Source: Medicago truncatula
Lineage: Eukaryota; Streptophyta; Magnoliopsida; Fabales; Fabaceae
NCBI RefSeq assembly: GCF_003473485.1
Contig: NC_053045.1
Location: 46,294,494-46,358,493 of the forward strand
DNA length: 64,000 bases
Reading direction: 5' to 3'
Below the pieces are notes generated by a model. It was not told where the DNA came from. It saw nothing but the letters and a program-made list of their open reading frames with translations, and ran no database searches. Made by a program: the position numbers and the translations under genes. How positions within the stretch are numbered: the first letter of the stretch is position 1; each line of letters starts with the position of its first letter. Below are positions 34,240 to 46,560 of the stretch, piece after piece.

Positions 34240-35256
34240 CAATGATTCAAAATAAGTGTGGGGGGAGCCTAATAAAGTGTCTTGAGTCGTAGTGTTTTCA
34301 AACTCCCTTGAACTTTATTCTTTTGTTCTGTTTTATTGTGAAAGGCATGGTTAAGTAGCTTGTTTTTATTGAAAAATATCATGACATAAATTTTTTATTG
34401 TCTCCTCTTAATTGGTTATTTCTTGTATATGAAAGTAAACTCTTGTGTTTTAAGTTTTTCTGATATACCCACATCTTGTTTTAAAGTGAATAAATTCTCC
34501 AATGAGAAATGCACAAGTTGCTTCCCTTGAGTAAATGTATGGATATGTATTTTAAGGAAATGCGTTCTAATATTAGTGGTACGCTGACCTTTAAAAATTC
34601 TCAAAGTAAAAGTAGTATAAGTTAGTATAAGGGAGTCTATAAAAAGCCAAATAGCCAAATTGATTTCAAGGTCGCATCATTGGATCTAGATTGGGGAAGA
34701 GGGTAGGCCCTCCGACTTCCTACGTGAAGGTGATGTTATCTTGAGAAACTTTAAAAAGCGTCATTGAATCTAGATTGGGGAAGGGGGTAGGCCCTCTGAC
34801 TTCCTACGTGAAGATGATGTATTAAGGGGCACCATTGAATCTAGATTGGGGAAGGGGGTAGGCCCTCCGACTTCCTACGTGAAGATGTTGTTTCCTTAAA
34901 TAAAGTACCCAAAAATGTGTAAATAGAAAAGATCAAAAGATCACAAATACTCCCATCTCTCTTATATGATATGAAGAAAGAATTTTTCTTGGTTGGTTTA
35001 GCACTAGGATTAGAATATGTTTCCTCATAATATCTATCTTATACAAGAGCAAGAATAGGGTTGGATTACACACACACTCACTTGAAACTTGATTGTTGGC
35101 TTGAATAAGGTTTACAAGAAATGCTTGAGTTTGTGATTAGTGTACGCTTGAAATTAAAGCCCTTGAGGAGACATGTGTTTTAATTAAATTGTCATATGAT
35201 AATATTATTTATGCCTTTTGCTTGAGGACAAGCAAAGATTCAAGTATGGGGGAGTT
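34240..35256 (+). mobile_element. LTR-retrotransposon 3' internal remnant with polypurine tract
   Basis: The phrase 'gaggacaagcaaagattcaa' leading to the purine tract GTATGGGGGAG (35244-35254) is a hallmark I associate with the 3' end of Ty3/gypsy (Tat/Athila-like) elements, just before the 3' LTR. Upstream is a noncoding stretch with tandem repeats, as is usual in that group. No gag-pol reading frame survives in the window. Confidence 0.6.
34665..34892. repeat. Three tandem copies of a ~75-bp unit
   Basis: Each copy contains 'atctagattggggaag-gggtaggccct' (shown with a gap) and 'gacttcctacgtgaag' at about 34684, 34769 and 34838. Spacer lengths between copies differ. It lies in the retrotransposon's noncoding 3' region. 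Confidence 0.85.
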
Positions 35257-35380
35257 TGATGAGTCATTTATTATCTATTTTAATATGTTATTTAGTTTCG
35301 TTTTAATTAGATTTAAGTTTATTTTATATTTATATTGTTTCCTTTTTGAATTATTTTACTTTAATTGTCACTTATGCTAG
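35257..35380 (+). mobile_element. Start of a truncated 3' LTR
   Basis: Begins TGATGAGTCATTTATTATC immediately after the polypurine tract. The LTR end is not identified; a foldback MITE interrupts it from about 35381. Confidence 0.5.
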
Positions 35381-35569
35381 AAGCCATCCATGAAAGTGTC
35401 TTAGCAACCACACCTTAAGGTGTGATTTTCACTTTTTAGTTATAACTTTGCTAAAAGACACCTTCATAAAAATTAGTTGGTGTCTTTTAACAAATGTTAA
35501 TAGAATAACTTGCTAAAAGACACTTTCATAAAAGGTGTCTTCTAGCAAAACATATATATATATATATAT
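35381..35569. mobile_element. Second foldback MITE next to an (AT)n run
   Basis: Contains ATGAAAGTGTCTTAGCAA and an inverted TTGCTAAAAGACACTTTCAT, plus the core CACCTTAAGGTGT and 'agttataactttgctaaaa' shared with the element at 33843-34222. The right side runs directly into (AT)9 (35552-35569). Confidence 0.6.
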
Positions 35570-36275
35570 TGGATTGCTTACGGTATAAATTGTGTCTCGA
35601 TATTTCGTTCTAGCTTTAAGAAAAATTTGCCACCAGAACAATTAATGAACCAACTTTTAAAGATTATCTTTTGGATCACTTTTTCTTTCAATTAGACTTA
35701 CAATTTTTGTATAAATTGTTCTGGTAAATTACAACTGTGCTAACTTTGGTTAGGTCTATATTTTCTGATGATTAATTGAAACAATTTGTCGACCTCTTTT
35801 TTAGGATTAGTTTATATTAAAATATAAAAGGTTAAGTTATAAGTTTAAACATAGGACAGTTTATGTATATAGTTTGAGATGAGTTGATTGAAACATTATG
35901 TCGTCAAAGTGATCTCTTTTGTGGAAATTAATTTATTTTGAAATATAAAATGTTGTGTGATTGTAACTTATGTGAATAACTAATCGGTCTCAAGGAAGGT
36001 TGTTATTTTAAGAAATGCAAGTCCACATGTGGTAATAAACGTGTGATATAATTATTCGATCTTACAAATGAATAAATGAATTGGTCCAAAGGAAAATGTA
36101 TTGTTTACGTGTTCTTATTATTAGTGTTTGGTTACTAGTTACTACCCCAATGTATCACTAAAAAGTTAATTTTTTATCTAAAGATAAAATGTTAATGGAT
36201 TCTTGATATCTTGTAATGGGATTTTTTTTAATTCGAATTTAGTATTACTTCTATTTTAAGAAGTGCAATATTTAT
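35570..36275. other. Intergenic stretch
   Basis: AT-rich, no recognised feature. Part may be the remainder of the truncated LTR. Confidence 0.35.
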
Positions 36276-36473
36276 GCAGTAAATGATATACTTTGTGAGA
36301 AAGAATGAGAAAAACAAAAGATTGATCTTTTGAAGATGAAGATTGATGATAGTCGTGGCGGAGGGGAGCTCAAAATTGAAGAACTCACTTATGACAAAGC
36401 TAGAAAAGTGAAAGCATCCATATTGAAACTCCAAAAGATATTTTATAAATCATGTTGTTTATCTCTTAAATGA
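36276..36473 (+). pseudogene. Broken copy of the 39-kb small helical gene
   Basis: The frame translates as an obvious paralog of 39031-39318: VNDILCEKE, stop, EKQKIDLLKMKID, then GGGELKIEELTYDKARKVKA and SILKLQKIF. A CAA-type codon of the relative is TGA here (36306-36308), and no start codon remains. The alternating Leu/Lys/Glu pattern resembles the C-terminal helical part of the MADS proteins in this window, but the link is weak. Confidence 0.65.
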
Positions 36474-36477
36474 TTGC

Positions 36478-37075
36478 GCATAATGCAAACCCTATCTCAT
36501 TTGTGCATCATAAATTAAGTTTGTTTTTGGTTATATTATGTGTTATTACATTCATTTAAATACCTCCATCAAACACATTCTTCACATCAAACAATGAAAC
36601 CATTTTATGAGTACACACGGTACAATATATATGCATTGCCATAAGAGCAAATAGTTACATTAAATAGCAATTGATAAACTACATTCCACTAATAAACATA
36701 GTGCATTTGAGGTGTATAACTCAATTATTTAGAGCTCCTTGGATCATGTGTTGAAGTGTTGATGATAAAATTGTGTCATTTCTTTATGAACAAATTAATG
36801 ATATAAATTTAATGAATGACAATTTCATGAATAAAAGTGAAAAATATGATATGATTGTAACGCAACCACTTTTAGTGTCAATTCATATCAATCGCTTCAC
36901 ATGAATTCATATACAATTTTAAAAGTGTTTATCTTTTAAAAAATTTGTAATTGAGGGTTTAGATATGGAGAGAGTAGGATATTTATGATGAGTAAAAGAT
37001 ATCCAAAACCATGGTGTATGAACCGAAGAGAAAAGCTAGGCCAGTTTAATGAAATTTAATGAGAATCTAAATTTT
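36478..37075. repeat. Duplicated segment B (paralog of 14786-15300)
   Basis: Collinear with segment A. B has about 100 extra bases (about 36777-36880) lying between two copies of GTGTCA; A has just one GTGTCA there. Confidence 0.75.
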
Positions 37076-37570
37076 GAATAAATGTGGAAAGAATGATGAC
37101 GATTGAGTGAGGGTGTTTCGAAGAAGTGAGACATTAGCCACAAAGAAGAGGGAAAAGTTTTCATAGTAGTGTGAGTGAAAGGGAGAGAGTTAACAAAGAA
37201 ATTTAACGGTTAGTGTTAAGTTTAAAACTAATGAAAATATTTTTAATTTTATTATTTAAGAAAAACTCAATGGAGGTTAGGGTAGTTTGCCCTTTTTCTT
37301 TCATTTAATCTATGTTTAGCTTATAAAACAAAAATTACACTTTGGATATAAATGTAGCCATGTTTAGTTTTCATATTTCAATGCAAATTAATAGTATAAA
37401 TAAGGGGTGTATTTAAAAAAATGCAACTTAAAAATGGTAAAGAATATGATATTTTAGAACAAACAAATCTTCTAAAATTGTTTTACAATTAAGGAGATGG
37501 AGATCATTCAAAAATTAGACATATGGATTCGTTTTTTTTATACATTAAAATAAAAATGATCGTCTACAAA
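37076..37570. other. Intergenic stretch
   Basis: AT-rich; no feature seen. Confidence 0.4.
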
Positions 37571-37996
37571 TAAGCTTATTTACAGTTTTTGTCTTCTTAT
37601 TTTAATTTTTTACAAAATCGGTTCCTCTATTTTAAAATCTCCTAATTGTGGTCGTTCATTCGATTGATTTCTGCACTAAAAATTGAAATGTGATAGATTT
37701 AAAATGACGTGTAAGACTATAATATGATAATGTAGAATGATGTAAATGAATTAATTATTTATATGTTATAAATTAAATTACCAAACAAATAATTTTTAAG
37801 TTGAAACTAAAGCTTCTAGGTGGTCTGCATGCAATTTCAAGATTGTGTATCATTTTACTTCATCATATTGTATGTTATATCATTTAAAAAACACACTACA
37901 TCACTATTTTTTAAGTCAAAAAATGTGAGGGGAAAGACCGAAACTGAGTGAGTTAAAAGTGAGGGAACCAAAGTCAAAAATAGTTTAAATGTATCC
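37571..37996. mobile_element. Decayed TIR element of the 'TTTTGGTCC' MULE type
   Basis: Left arm 'taagcttatttacagttttt ... aaaatcggttcc' and right arm, inverted, 'tttggttccctcac' and 'ttcggtctttcccc' are weak inverted repeats. Related arms lie at 41825, 43295 and 43787. No target duplication was established. Confidence 0.45.
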
Positions 37997-38309
37997 ATGA
38001 TTTTGCTTATGTATCGGTTAATTAAATTGATCTAGTTGGATAGTTTATGTTGTATGGTATTTTCTTATAGTTGACCTTTTATATATTGATGCATGTTGGT
38101 AATATGAGATGCATTTTAAAAAAATACATCTAATAATTTGTAGATAGTTTTATATTATGCACAAACTAACCTTATAAAAAGGTCTTAAACATATGGATTC
38201 CACTATTTAATACATTAAAAAAAATATGAACGTGAAATAAAACAATTAAAATGTATTATTTAGATTTTTGTTTCAAAAAAAATGTATTATTTAGATTTTA
38301 TATATAAAC

Positions 38310-38990
<681 letters not shown>

Positions 38991-39318
38991 ATGGCAAGAG
39001 AAAATCAAAAGGGCAATTTGAAAAAAAATTGTGAATAATATATCTGCACTAAACGATATACTTTGTAAGATAGAACAAGAAAAACAAAAGGTTGAGATTT
39101 TGCAGAAGAAGATTGATAGTCGTGGTGGGGAGCTCAAATTTGAAGAACTCAGCTATGAAGAAGCTAAAAAAGTGAGAGGATCCCTATTGGAACTTCAAAA
39201 GATGTTCAATGATAAAATCTCAATCAGAAGAGAGAATGCTTCACAGGATAAGAGACTTCTTATTAGTTATATATGTTATAAACTTTATATAGTACTAGTA
39301 GGATGTCAAATGATTTAA
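38991..39318 (+). pseudogene. Small helical protein gene with frameshift at A8
   Basis: ATG at 38991 opens MARENQKGNLKK and then runs out of frame at an eight-A run (39021-39028). After a one-base shift the frame VNNISALNDILCKIEQEKQK continues for about 95 codons, with VEILQKKIDSRGGELKFEEL, SYEEAKKVRGSLLELQKMF and a hydrophobic end. Only the GTG at 39031 could start that frame in place. A promoter-like leader precedes it. The broken relative at 36276 conserves the post-shift frame. It could be a recent pseudogene or a sequencing error in the A run. Relation to the M-alpha C-terminus is possible, not shown. Confidence 0.6.
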
Positions 39319-39509
39319 TTCTCGTTTGTTGTTCTATTTTTTTTATGAGTAGAAATCAAACTGGATTGGTATCCCAAGGTATAAAATACGCAAATACATT
39401 GTGTATTAATTGATTACTTCCGTTAGACTAAAATGGATGTTTATTTTAAGTGAAAGTTGTAAAGAGATATGATATACATACTATGTGTAAAGAGATATGT
39501 TTATTTTAA

Positions 39510-39670
39510 TGGAAAACATATCTCACTTGTGCACCATTAAATAAATTTGTATTTGGTTATATTATGTGATTTGGTTTTTAGTTTTAAGTTTTTACTATTT
39601 TTGTTATTACTTGCTTACCATAAACATCAAATTAAGATTATGTATGATTAAGAACCTCCATCAAACGCAC
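39510..39670. repeat. Duplicated segment C (short paralog of A and B)
   Basis: Shares 'catatctcacttgtgcacca', 'ttggttatattatgtgattt' and 'catcaaattaagattatgta' with 14790-14950. It ends where A continues to 'cacgtcaaacaatg'. Confidence 0.7.
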
Positions 39671-39995
39671 ATAGTTGTGCAAAGACGATAAAATCAAAAC
39701 AAATAGAGTTGTGCAAAGATGATGAAATCACAAAAGCAAACGAAATAAGATTGAAAATATGTGAAAATCGCTTATTTAACTAAAATAAATAAAGAAAAAC
39801 AATTCGTGATGAGTGATTTTTGGTCAGAATTGATCCTAAATCACCTCTCTTCAGTAGATCAAGAAGAAGAAAAGTGGTGACGGCAAGGGTTTGGGAAGGA
39901 GAAAAGACAGAGTATTGGTGTTGATTTTGTATTTTGCATTAAGTCATTTTTTGGTAATCGTAATCTAGTTCATGTAAAAAAAAAACAGTAGACTG

Positions 39996-40180
39996 TCAAC
40001 ACTATTTTGGGATCAATGCATTATGTGTGAATATTAGAGTTTAGTGTTAATAGGATCACTATGTTGATGATCAACACTACTTTGGAGCTGAGACATTATA
40101 TACATATGAAAACTAGAGTTTAGTGTTAATCTATTCACTATGTCGGCAGTCAACACTATTTTGAAGCTGAGGCAGTGTGG
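39996..40180. repeat. Tandem repeat, ~77-bp period, 2.4 copies
   Basis: Copies start TCAACACTA at 39996, 40071 and 40150 and share 'tagagtttagtgttaat' and 'cactatgt'. Confidence 0.85.
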
Positions 40181-41505
40181 TTTCTTGCGAAGCATATAAT
40201 TTCTCTGAGTTCGAGGCATTGGAGAGAAATTGAGGACCGACAAAGAATAATAGTATGATTGATGATCAATAGAAATGAGGGAATTCCCTCCAAAAAAAAA
40301 AATGAGGGAGTAATAATTTTTTATGGGAAATGTTAATGAATGCTCTTGAGGTATTGGTTAAAGTGTTAAAATTAGTAATTTGTATTAAAAAAATGCTGCA
40401 CATGGATTTTCTAACAGGGGTTTGCAAGTGGAGTGTGTTTTATCATTTATGATGATTGTCTTGACGAGACAATTTTAAATTTAATTGAACTTTTGGCGCT
40501 CCGAGTACCGTGATTGTGTAATTTTTAACCATAATTTTTTTTATCGATATATGTCTCTTATATTTTTTCCATAGTAATTTAGTGATGCCCCTCACAATTT
40601 TCTCCAAAGTTTATGATAAGTTGACGTGACACCAAACTTTCATAGTCACTGTATCATTCATTTGCTTTCAAATTGAAAATAAATAAAAAAAACACCAAAA
40701 ATCAACTTGTACATGTGAGAACAAATGAAATATCTAATTAGAGTTTTAACGTTTATATTTTTGTTAGTTTTAAAGAAAAGTTGCACTAATTGTGAGAGTT
40801 GAGTGTCACATTAATAAAAACATGCAACCTAAACCGAGATTTAATGGAAATTAAAGCAGGGGAATAGGAAATCACAAGGTGGAAAACATAGCTCAAAACA
40901 AGTTTGGGGGCGGGGAGGGGGTGGTCATAATCTACCGATTGCGATACATTAGGGTTAAAAGAAAAATTAAGCCAAATTTTTATGTTGTGTGTGGTGATAG
41001 ATTCGTTGATTTCTTTATCACTTTATCCTTTAACTCTTTCACCCTAACCACTAAGTCAAACTTATTTAATTGGCTTGATTTCATGGTATGGTATAATAAC
41101 TTCACCCTATATTATAATATGACATTTTTAAATATTAATGAGTTATTTATTTTTTATTTTTTATAATATACACCCTTAAAAATTGTAATACCATTTCAAC
41201 TCTTGTAAGTAAATTAAGGACGTATTTGTAACAAATTATAAAAAAAATATTAAAAATTTGATACTCAGTGGTTTAGAGATTAGAAAAAAGAAGTTGATTT
41301 TTGTTTGTTCACCAAAAGAAGAATAAGCTTTAAAAGAAATCAATAGGAGCTATTCAAAACAACTTTTCAAGTTTTTTAATTATTTTTAGATTCACGTTTT
41401 TTTAAGAATTTATCACAAATCTATTAAACCATTTAAAGTGGTTTTTATTAGAAAAACTAATCTTTTTTTAAAAAAATATATATATAACAAGCGGGCTTTA
41501 AAATG
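40181..41505. other. Intergenic stretch
   Basis: Contains a detached Stowaway-like end 'atgagggagtaata' near 40301 and a G-rich run GGGGGCGGGGAGGGGG at about 40905. The frame 40879-41166 has no motif. Confidence 0.4.
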
Positions 41506-41517
41506 AAGCAATGGATG

Positions 41518-41653
41518 TCCTGTGAACATAGTTCAGTTGATAGGACAATGCATTATTATATGTAGGAGTCGGAGTTCGAACCCCAGACACCCCACTTATT
41601 CACCTTATAAGGTGAATTCTAACAACTAAGCTACCTGACCAAAAAAAAAAATT
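41518..41653 (+). mobile_element. tRNA-derived SINE with 12-bp target duplication
   Basis: A box 'catagttcagttgatagga', B box GGAGTTCGAACCCCA, a body of about 120 bases and an 11-A tail. Flanks AAGCAATGGATG (41506-41517) and AAGCAATGAATG (41654-41665) differ at one base. Confidence 0.88.
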
Positions 41654-41819
41654 AAGCAATGAATGAAAATTCAGATTTTTTTGAAAATTAAGGAATTAAA
41701 GTGTAAGTAATAGAAATAGCTTCAGATTTTTTTTTTTAAAACTCTATATTCTTTTAACTTTAAATTATTTTTTTTAAAGTTGAAACAAACACACCCTTAA
41801 TCACTTCAATAAATTTAGA

Positions 41820-42740
41820 TGTAATTACAGTTTTGGTCCTTTTATTTTTACCATTTTGTGAAATTGGTCTAACTATTTTAATGTTTGATGATTTGTGCAT
41901 TTTTTTGTAAATGCACAGTATTAGCTGTCTTTCTAAATCATATTCTAAAATCTTAAGTGATATAGCAAAAAAGCCAATATTCAGGGATGTTATGATTATG
42001 GATGTTGTATGTTTTCATAAAAAACAACTAAGTAATTACTCCATTCGTTCCTTTTTAAGTGTCGTTTTAAAATTTTAACACAAAAATAGCGAAGTATATT
42101 TTTGCAAACTTTTTTCCTATTATACCCTCATTTTAATCCACTAATAATTTCCTATTTTTTGCACACACTTTATCTTTCCAATAAATTTAATATGTAACAA
42201 ACAATTGTGAGTTACTACTCTATTTCTCTAACAAATTCCGATTTCTTTGTGCGCTTTATCTTTCTCTCATAACAAACAATTTCCAATTTTCTAAATATTG
42301 TGCATATCTCTTGAAATTTTTAACAAGTACTACTCATGTTATTTATAGAATTTTAACTCTTCATGGAACTATTATCATCGGTAACAAAATTTTGTTTAAA
42401 TTTGAAGATACAAATTTTGTTTTAAAACAAAACAAACAAACTTTCTTTAAAAAAAACTTTAGTTTTTCAAATATATAGCACTAATTAGTTTTATTGAAAA
42501 ATATAAGAATAATTGATAAAGGGTATAATTGATAAATTATACCTTTAAAATACCAAAACGACAGTTAAATAGGAACGAAAAATTCACCCTAAAACGACAC
42601 TTAAAAAAAAAACGGAGGGAGTACTAACTTTTCATAAAAAACAACTAAGCAATCACTAACTTTTCCATACTATATTCCGTTGTTTAGGTTGAAAAAGCCA
42701 ATTATATAAACATTTAATTACTTCAATAGAATGCATGAAA
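41820..42740. repeat. Module X (interrupted by Stowaway), paralog of 43291-43775
   Basis: Collinear with module Y upstream of the second MADS gene: 'gtaaatgcacagtattagct', 'gggatgttatgattatggat', 'aaaaacaactaag', 'ccatactatattccgttgtt'. A 583-bp Stowaway splits it. Confidence 0.85.
42039..42621. mobile_element. Long Stowaway-type MITE with paralogous empty site
   Basis: Ends CTCCATTCGTTCC and ...AACGGAGGGAG, with the arms continuing as 'taagtgtcgtttta' and 'taaaacgacactta'. TA flanks at 42037-42038 and 42622-42623. Module Y (about 43670) has the unsplit sequence AATTACTAACTTTT, that is, one TA where this copy has TA-element-TA. Confidence 0.92.
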
Positions 42741-42759
42741 TTATTTTTTGGCTCTCTCT

Positions 42760-43285
42760 TCCCCTTATCTCTTGTGAGCCGTCACCAAAATCCTAATTTT
42801 TTATCCTTCATCCACCAAAGAGACCCGAAATCACCCCTCTAACTCGTTTTTCTATTTCTCTTTTATTAAAATAAGTGATTTTCACATCTATTTTATTTTT
42901 TTCTTTTGTGATTTCGTCGTCTTAGTGCGACGTTGTTTTGTTCGTCGTCTTTGTCCGACGTTGTTTGTCTTTCTTGTTTCGTTCAGGTATTTGTTCAATT
43001 CAGATTACTAGATCAGCTTCGATCCAGTGCAGATAAAATCAATGACTTTGGAGTCGTCAACGTTGCAGATCCGGGACATGGGTATTCCGGAGACTTAAAT
43101 ATAGTCATATGTGTAGGCTTTAGTACTTTGTCATTTTATGCTATTAACATGGATGATGTGAGTTTGTTTACAGATTCATCCTTTTTATTTTTGGCAAATT
43201 TTCATTATATCGATGTACTCTATCAATTTGAATGAATGAATATCGTTTATTTTTGTAAAAAATAAAAATAAAAATTATTTCAATA
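42760..43285. repeat. Dispersed retroposon-like segment with A-rich end
   Basis: 42810-42890 is a reverse-oriented copy of the repeat at 32400 and 39755. The following part is GC-richer, has an open frame from 42933 to 43235 with no domain, and ends 'tttttgtaaaaaataaaaat', an A-rich tail. It looks like a non-LTR retroposon fragment. Confidence 0.4.
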
Positions 43286-43290
43286 TATTT

Positions 43291-43775
43291 AATCTTAATT
43301 GCAGTTTTGATCCTCCTATTTCCATCATTTTGTGGAATCGGTCTTCCTATTTTAAAATTTGACAGTTTTGGTCCCTCCACCAAATGTTTGGTCTAAAATA
43401 TGGTAATATAACATGTTTTAAATAAAATTTTTAAGATTTTTTTCTTACAATTTCATTGATGTTGATCTTTTAAAAAAATGAATTATAACAGGTGAGCTCT
43501 ATAATAACACAATAGATGGTAATTCTAAAAGTATAAACAGTTTTTTTTGTAAATGCACAGTATTAGCTGTCTTTCTAAAATTTTACGTGATATAGAAAAA
43601 AAAGCCAATGTTTAGGGATGTTATGATTATGGATGTTGTATGTTTTCATAAAAAACAACTAAGCAATTACTAACTTTTCATAAAAAAAAAACAACTAAGT
43701 AATTACTAACTTTTCCATACTATATTCCGTTGTTTAGGTTGAAAAAGCTAATTATATAAACATTTAATTACTTTG
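43291..43775. repeat. Module Y (intact), upstream of MADS-2
   Basis: Holds 'gcagttttgatcc' arm sequence, then the same order as module X without the Stowaway. An internal doubling of 'aaaacaactaag-aattactaacttttc' is present near 43655 and 43690. Confidence 0.8.
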
Positions 43776-43892
43776 ATAGATTTAAGCTTAATTGCAGTTT
43801 TGATCCCCTTATTTCTACTATTTTATGGAATTGGTCTTCCTACAAATATATAGTTATTTCACCTTTTAAGGAAAAAATGTATCATCCTCTTC

Positions 43893-43900
43893 TATAAATA
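43893..43900 (+). promoter_or_regulatory. TATA box of MADS-2
   Basis: TATAAATA, 54 bases before the ATG. The surrounding 60 bases resemble the MADS-1 proximal promoter. Confidence 0.65.
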
Positions 43901-43946
43901 CGGTCATCTATTCCTCAATTTCTACAAAGAAATAAAATTGTGAATC

Positions 43947-44483
43947 ATGGGTCGTAAAAAGATAGAGATGGAACTTGTGGAGAACAGGAGTGCTAGGTAT
44001 GTCACATTTTCAAAAAGAAAGAGTGGTATATTTAAGAAGGCAAGTGAGTTGTCAATTCTTTGTAATGCTAGAGTTGGTATAGTTGGATTTACCCCAAGTG
44101 GTAATCCATTTGCTTTTGGTTCTCCAAATTTCCAAGCTGTGGCTGAACAATACCTTCATGGAGGACAAGAATTAGAAGCTGGATCATCAAGGCAAATTGT
44201 TACACTCTCTGAAAATCCAAATATCAAATTGATGAACAAAGAATTGAGTGGTTTAACCGAAGAGCTGAAGAAGGTGGAGGAAGTTAAGAAAGGTAAAGCC
44301 CCTATTGCACTTTCTGATCTTAACTTAAAAGAACTTCTAAAAGTGAAGTCTTCGCTGAAAGAGCTTCATGGTGACATCGATGCATCATCTTCTTTGCTTC
44401 TTCTTTCAAAGAAGCCTATACGCATCATTGATTTGGTTTGTAAAAGAATGGGAAAATCCAATATTGTGAAAACTAGTTACTAG
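43947..44483 (+). CDS. Type I (M-alpha) MADS-box protein 2 (178 aa)
   Basis: Intronless paralog of MADS-1. MADS domain at residues 1-60 (MGRKKIEMELVENRSARYVT, FSKRKSGIFKKASELSILCN, ARVGIVGFTPSGNPFAFGSP). A helical Leu/Lys/Glu-rich region follows. Between residues about 70 and 120 it has short insertions relative to MADS-1 (QELEA; EVKK). The C-terminus reads IRIIDLVCKRMGKSNIVKTS and ends 20 residues later than MADS-1 overall, 14 of them after the site of the MADS-1 stop. The MADS domain is the more conserved part, with mostly conservative replacements, suggesting both were kept for DNA binding. The target and expression pattern are unknown. Confidence 0.9.
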   Translation: MGRKKIEMELVENRSARYVTFSKRKSGIFKKASELSILCNARVGIVGFTPSGNPFAFGSPNFQAVAEQYLHGGQELEAGSSRQIVTLSENPNIKLMNKELSGLTEELKKVEEVKKGKAPIALSDLNLKELLKVKSSLKELHGDIDASSSLLLLSKKPIRIIDLVCKRMGKSNIVKTSY

Positions 44484-45639
44484 TTGGGGATTTTGTGGTG
44501 TTCAATTTTATAAATATATCGTGAATAATTTGAATTTGTTTTTCTTTGTTTTATATTTTGGAATTTGACATCTTCAATCCGAGTAAAAATCTAATGAAAT
44601 CAATTTTCCATTATAATTTTTTTTTTCTTCTCTTTCATGGTCTTAAACATAAACAAAAAGACATGGGGGAGTATATTATTTTTCCTTTACAACATCGCCT
44701 CTTGTATTAATGCATTTGTTTTTTGGTATGCACATTGCTATCCATGTTTTTTCACAACTTGTGTAATAATTTGATGATGTTTGACTAACTTTATGGTTCA
44801 CGATCGATATAGGTTTTGCAATGTGCTTAAATTTTATCAAACATCAAATTGTGAGGTTTTAGTGAACTTATGATGCATCGCCTATATATGATTTCACTAT
44901 CTCCTTCTTAACCTCCACTTCACCACACCTCATCTCTAATCTCTCCCCCGTTTTCATTTCACCTACATCTTTATGGCTATTAACTCCACCATAGTCAATG
45001 TGAAAACTTTCATATCTCTTTGATCTCAAAATCTCACCATAATTGGACTTCAATCATCCCATCAACGAAGCTCCAACGAAAATTAATTGTTGTAAACAAG
45101 GACAAACATTAGATTATGGATTCAGAATGTAAATGCTTTTAGGCCTAAATAAATAAATGTTTACTAATAAGTGAAAACAATACAGTAGATTTAGGTACCT
45201 CGACGATATGGTCCAAGTTCCATTACTCATGGACAAGGATTGATCCTTAAAGGAATTTACCAGAGTTCTTTGGTACTTATAGCTCTTCTATTTTTTTACA
45301 GTATTTTTTTTTCAACGATTTAAGTGCGTTAAACCTTTGGGAACAAGAGTGCTATTTATTTCAACAAAAATTGTTATTTATGTCTTTTTTATAAAGAAAG
45401 TAACTCAAAATCACATCCTTATTAATAACATTAACAACACAAAACAGTATTACCTCAAAAAACTGAGAATAAGCAACAACATTAGCTTATCTCGTAGTAA
45501 ACTCTGTAACTGAGTTTGGACATAAATGTTTAAGACTTCAAATAGAATCACTGAAAATAAAACCAAAATAAGATAAATTCTTGGAAAGATTGTTGAAATT
45601 ATCTACTACTATAGCATCAAGCTCAAAAATGTCTCCATC
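44484..45639. other. Intergenic stretch after MADS-2
   Basis: The first about 100 bases are similar to the MADS-1 3' flank ('gttcaattttataaat', 'gaatttgtttttctt'). A C/T-rich patch at 44895-45060 is open on the minus strand without a motif. No further gene is seen. Confidence 0.45.
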
Positions 45640-45950
45640 CAAGCCCATTTATGATACTCATTTGATGGCTCTCAAAAGATCATATGTTTCATCTTCTTTC
45701 ATTGACAACATAGGAGAGTTTGTAGTTTTAGCTTTGACAAACAACTCACAGTGATCCTTGATGCACGTACCAATACCCACCTTGTTGTATAGAAAAGATG
45801 CATCAGCATCATAGAGAATGGTTGTTTTGACACAATAGTAAAATAACCAATTGAATATCTCAAAAAAATTCTCATAGTAAAATACATTGTTTCTAAACAT
45901 TGTAAGATCAATAAATCATCATTATGCATGACATGCCACCTTTGCAATGT
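45640..45950 (-). mobile_element. RNase H-like fragment of a LINE-type element
   Basis: The minus-strand frame reads DADASFLYNKVGIGTCIKDH and then FVKAKTTNSPMLSMKEDETY and LLRAIK, which fits the plant RVT_3 (RNase H-like) domain found in non-LTR elements: the DASF catalytic Asp, the G-x-G-x-C-I-x-D strand and the E of the following helix. Both ends are decayed. No other pol domain is adjacent. Confidence 0.6.
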
Positions 45951-46560
45951 GAAAATTATAAAATGTTTTAAGGCTCATACCACCTTTCTTTTCCTTACGT
46001 AATATCTCTCATCTAATCCAATGGATTCTACCACTCCTTGTTTGCTATCCCAACAAAAACTTACTAGTCATGCATTCAATGTGCTCATAAACTCATATGA
46101 AGTAGAAAACAACTCATAACTTACGTATGAAGTGCTTGAACCATTACACTACAATGTAATAATCAAATGGGGTTGTTATATTTTTAAGTTTCATTTTCAT
46201 CTTACTGTAAAACAGAATGCTAGGTTTACGCTTTAGATCTTACCTCAATGATTGTTTTTATCCAAAAGATTTAAACAAGAATTTATGTCAACATAAAAAT
46301 TGTTGATAAATATCTAGATTTCATATAAGATATATACGTGAAAGAAATTTGATAGTATAGTTCCATAAATATTGCATAAAAAGAATATTATAAGATAATT
46401 TTTCATGTGAAGGTTTTATTACCTATCGTGGATATTTTTAAGTTTATTTCAAATGAACGGATGATAGATAATAATGTATACTCGAGTTTGGAATAATGTC
46501 ATTAATATTGAGACATGTGCATGTAATGAGAGTTGGCAAATATGAAACAACTCTAAGTTT

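Noticed and set aside
42933..43235. 100-codon open frame
   Set aside because: Lies in a dispersed repeat with an A-rich tail; no domain and no promoter.
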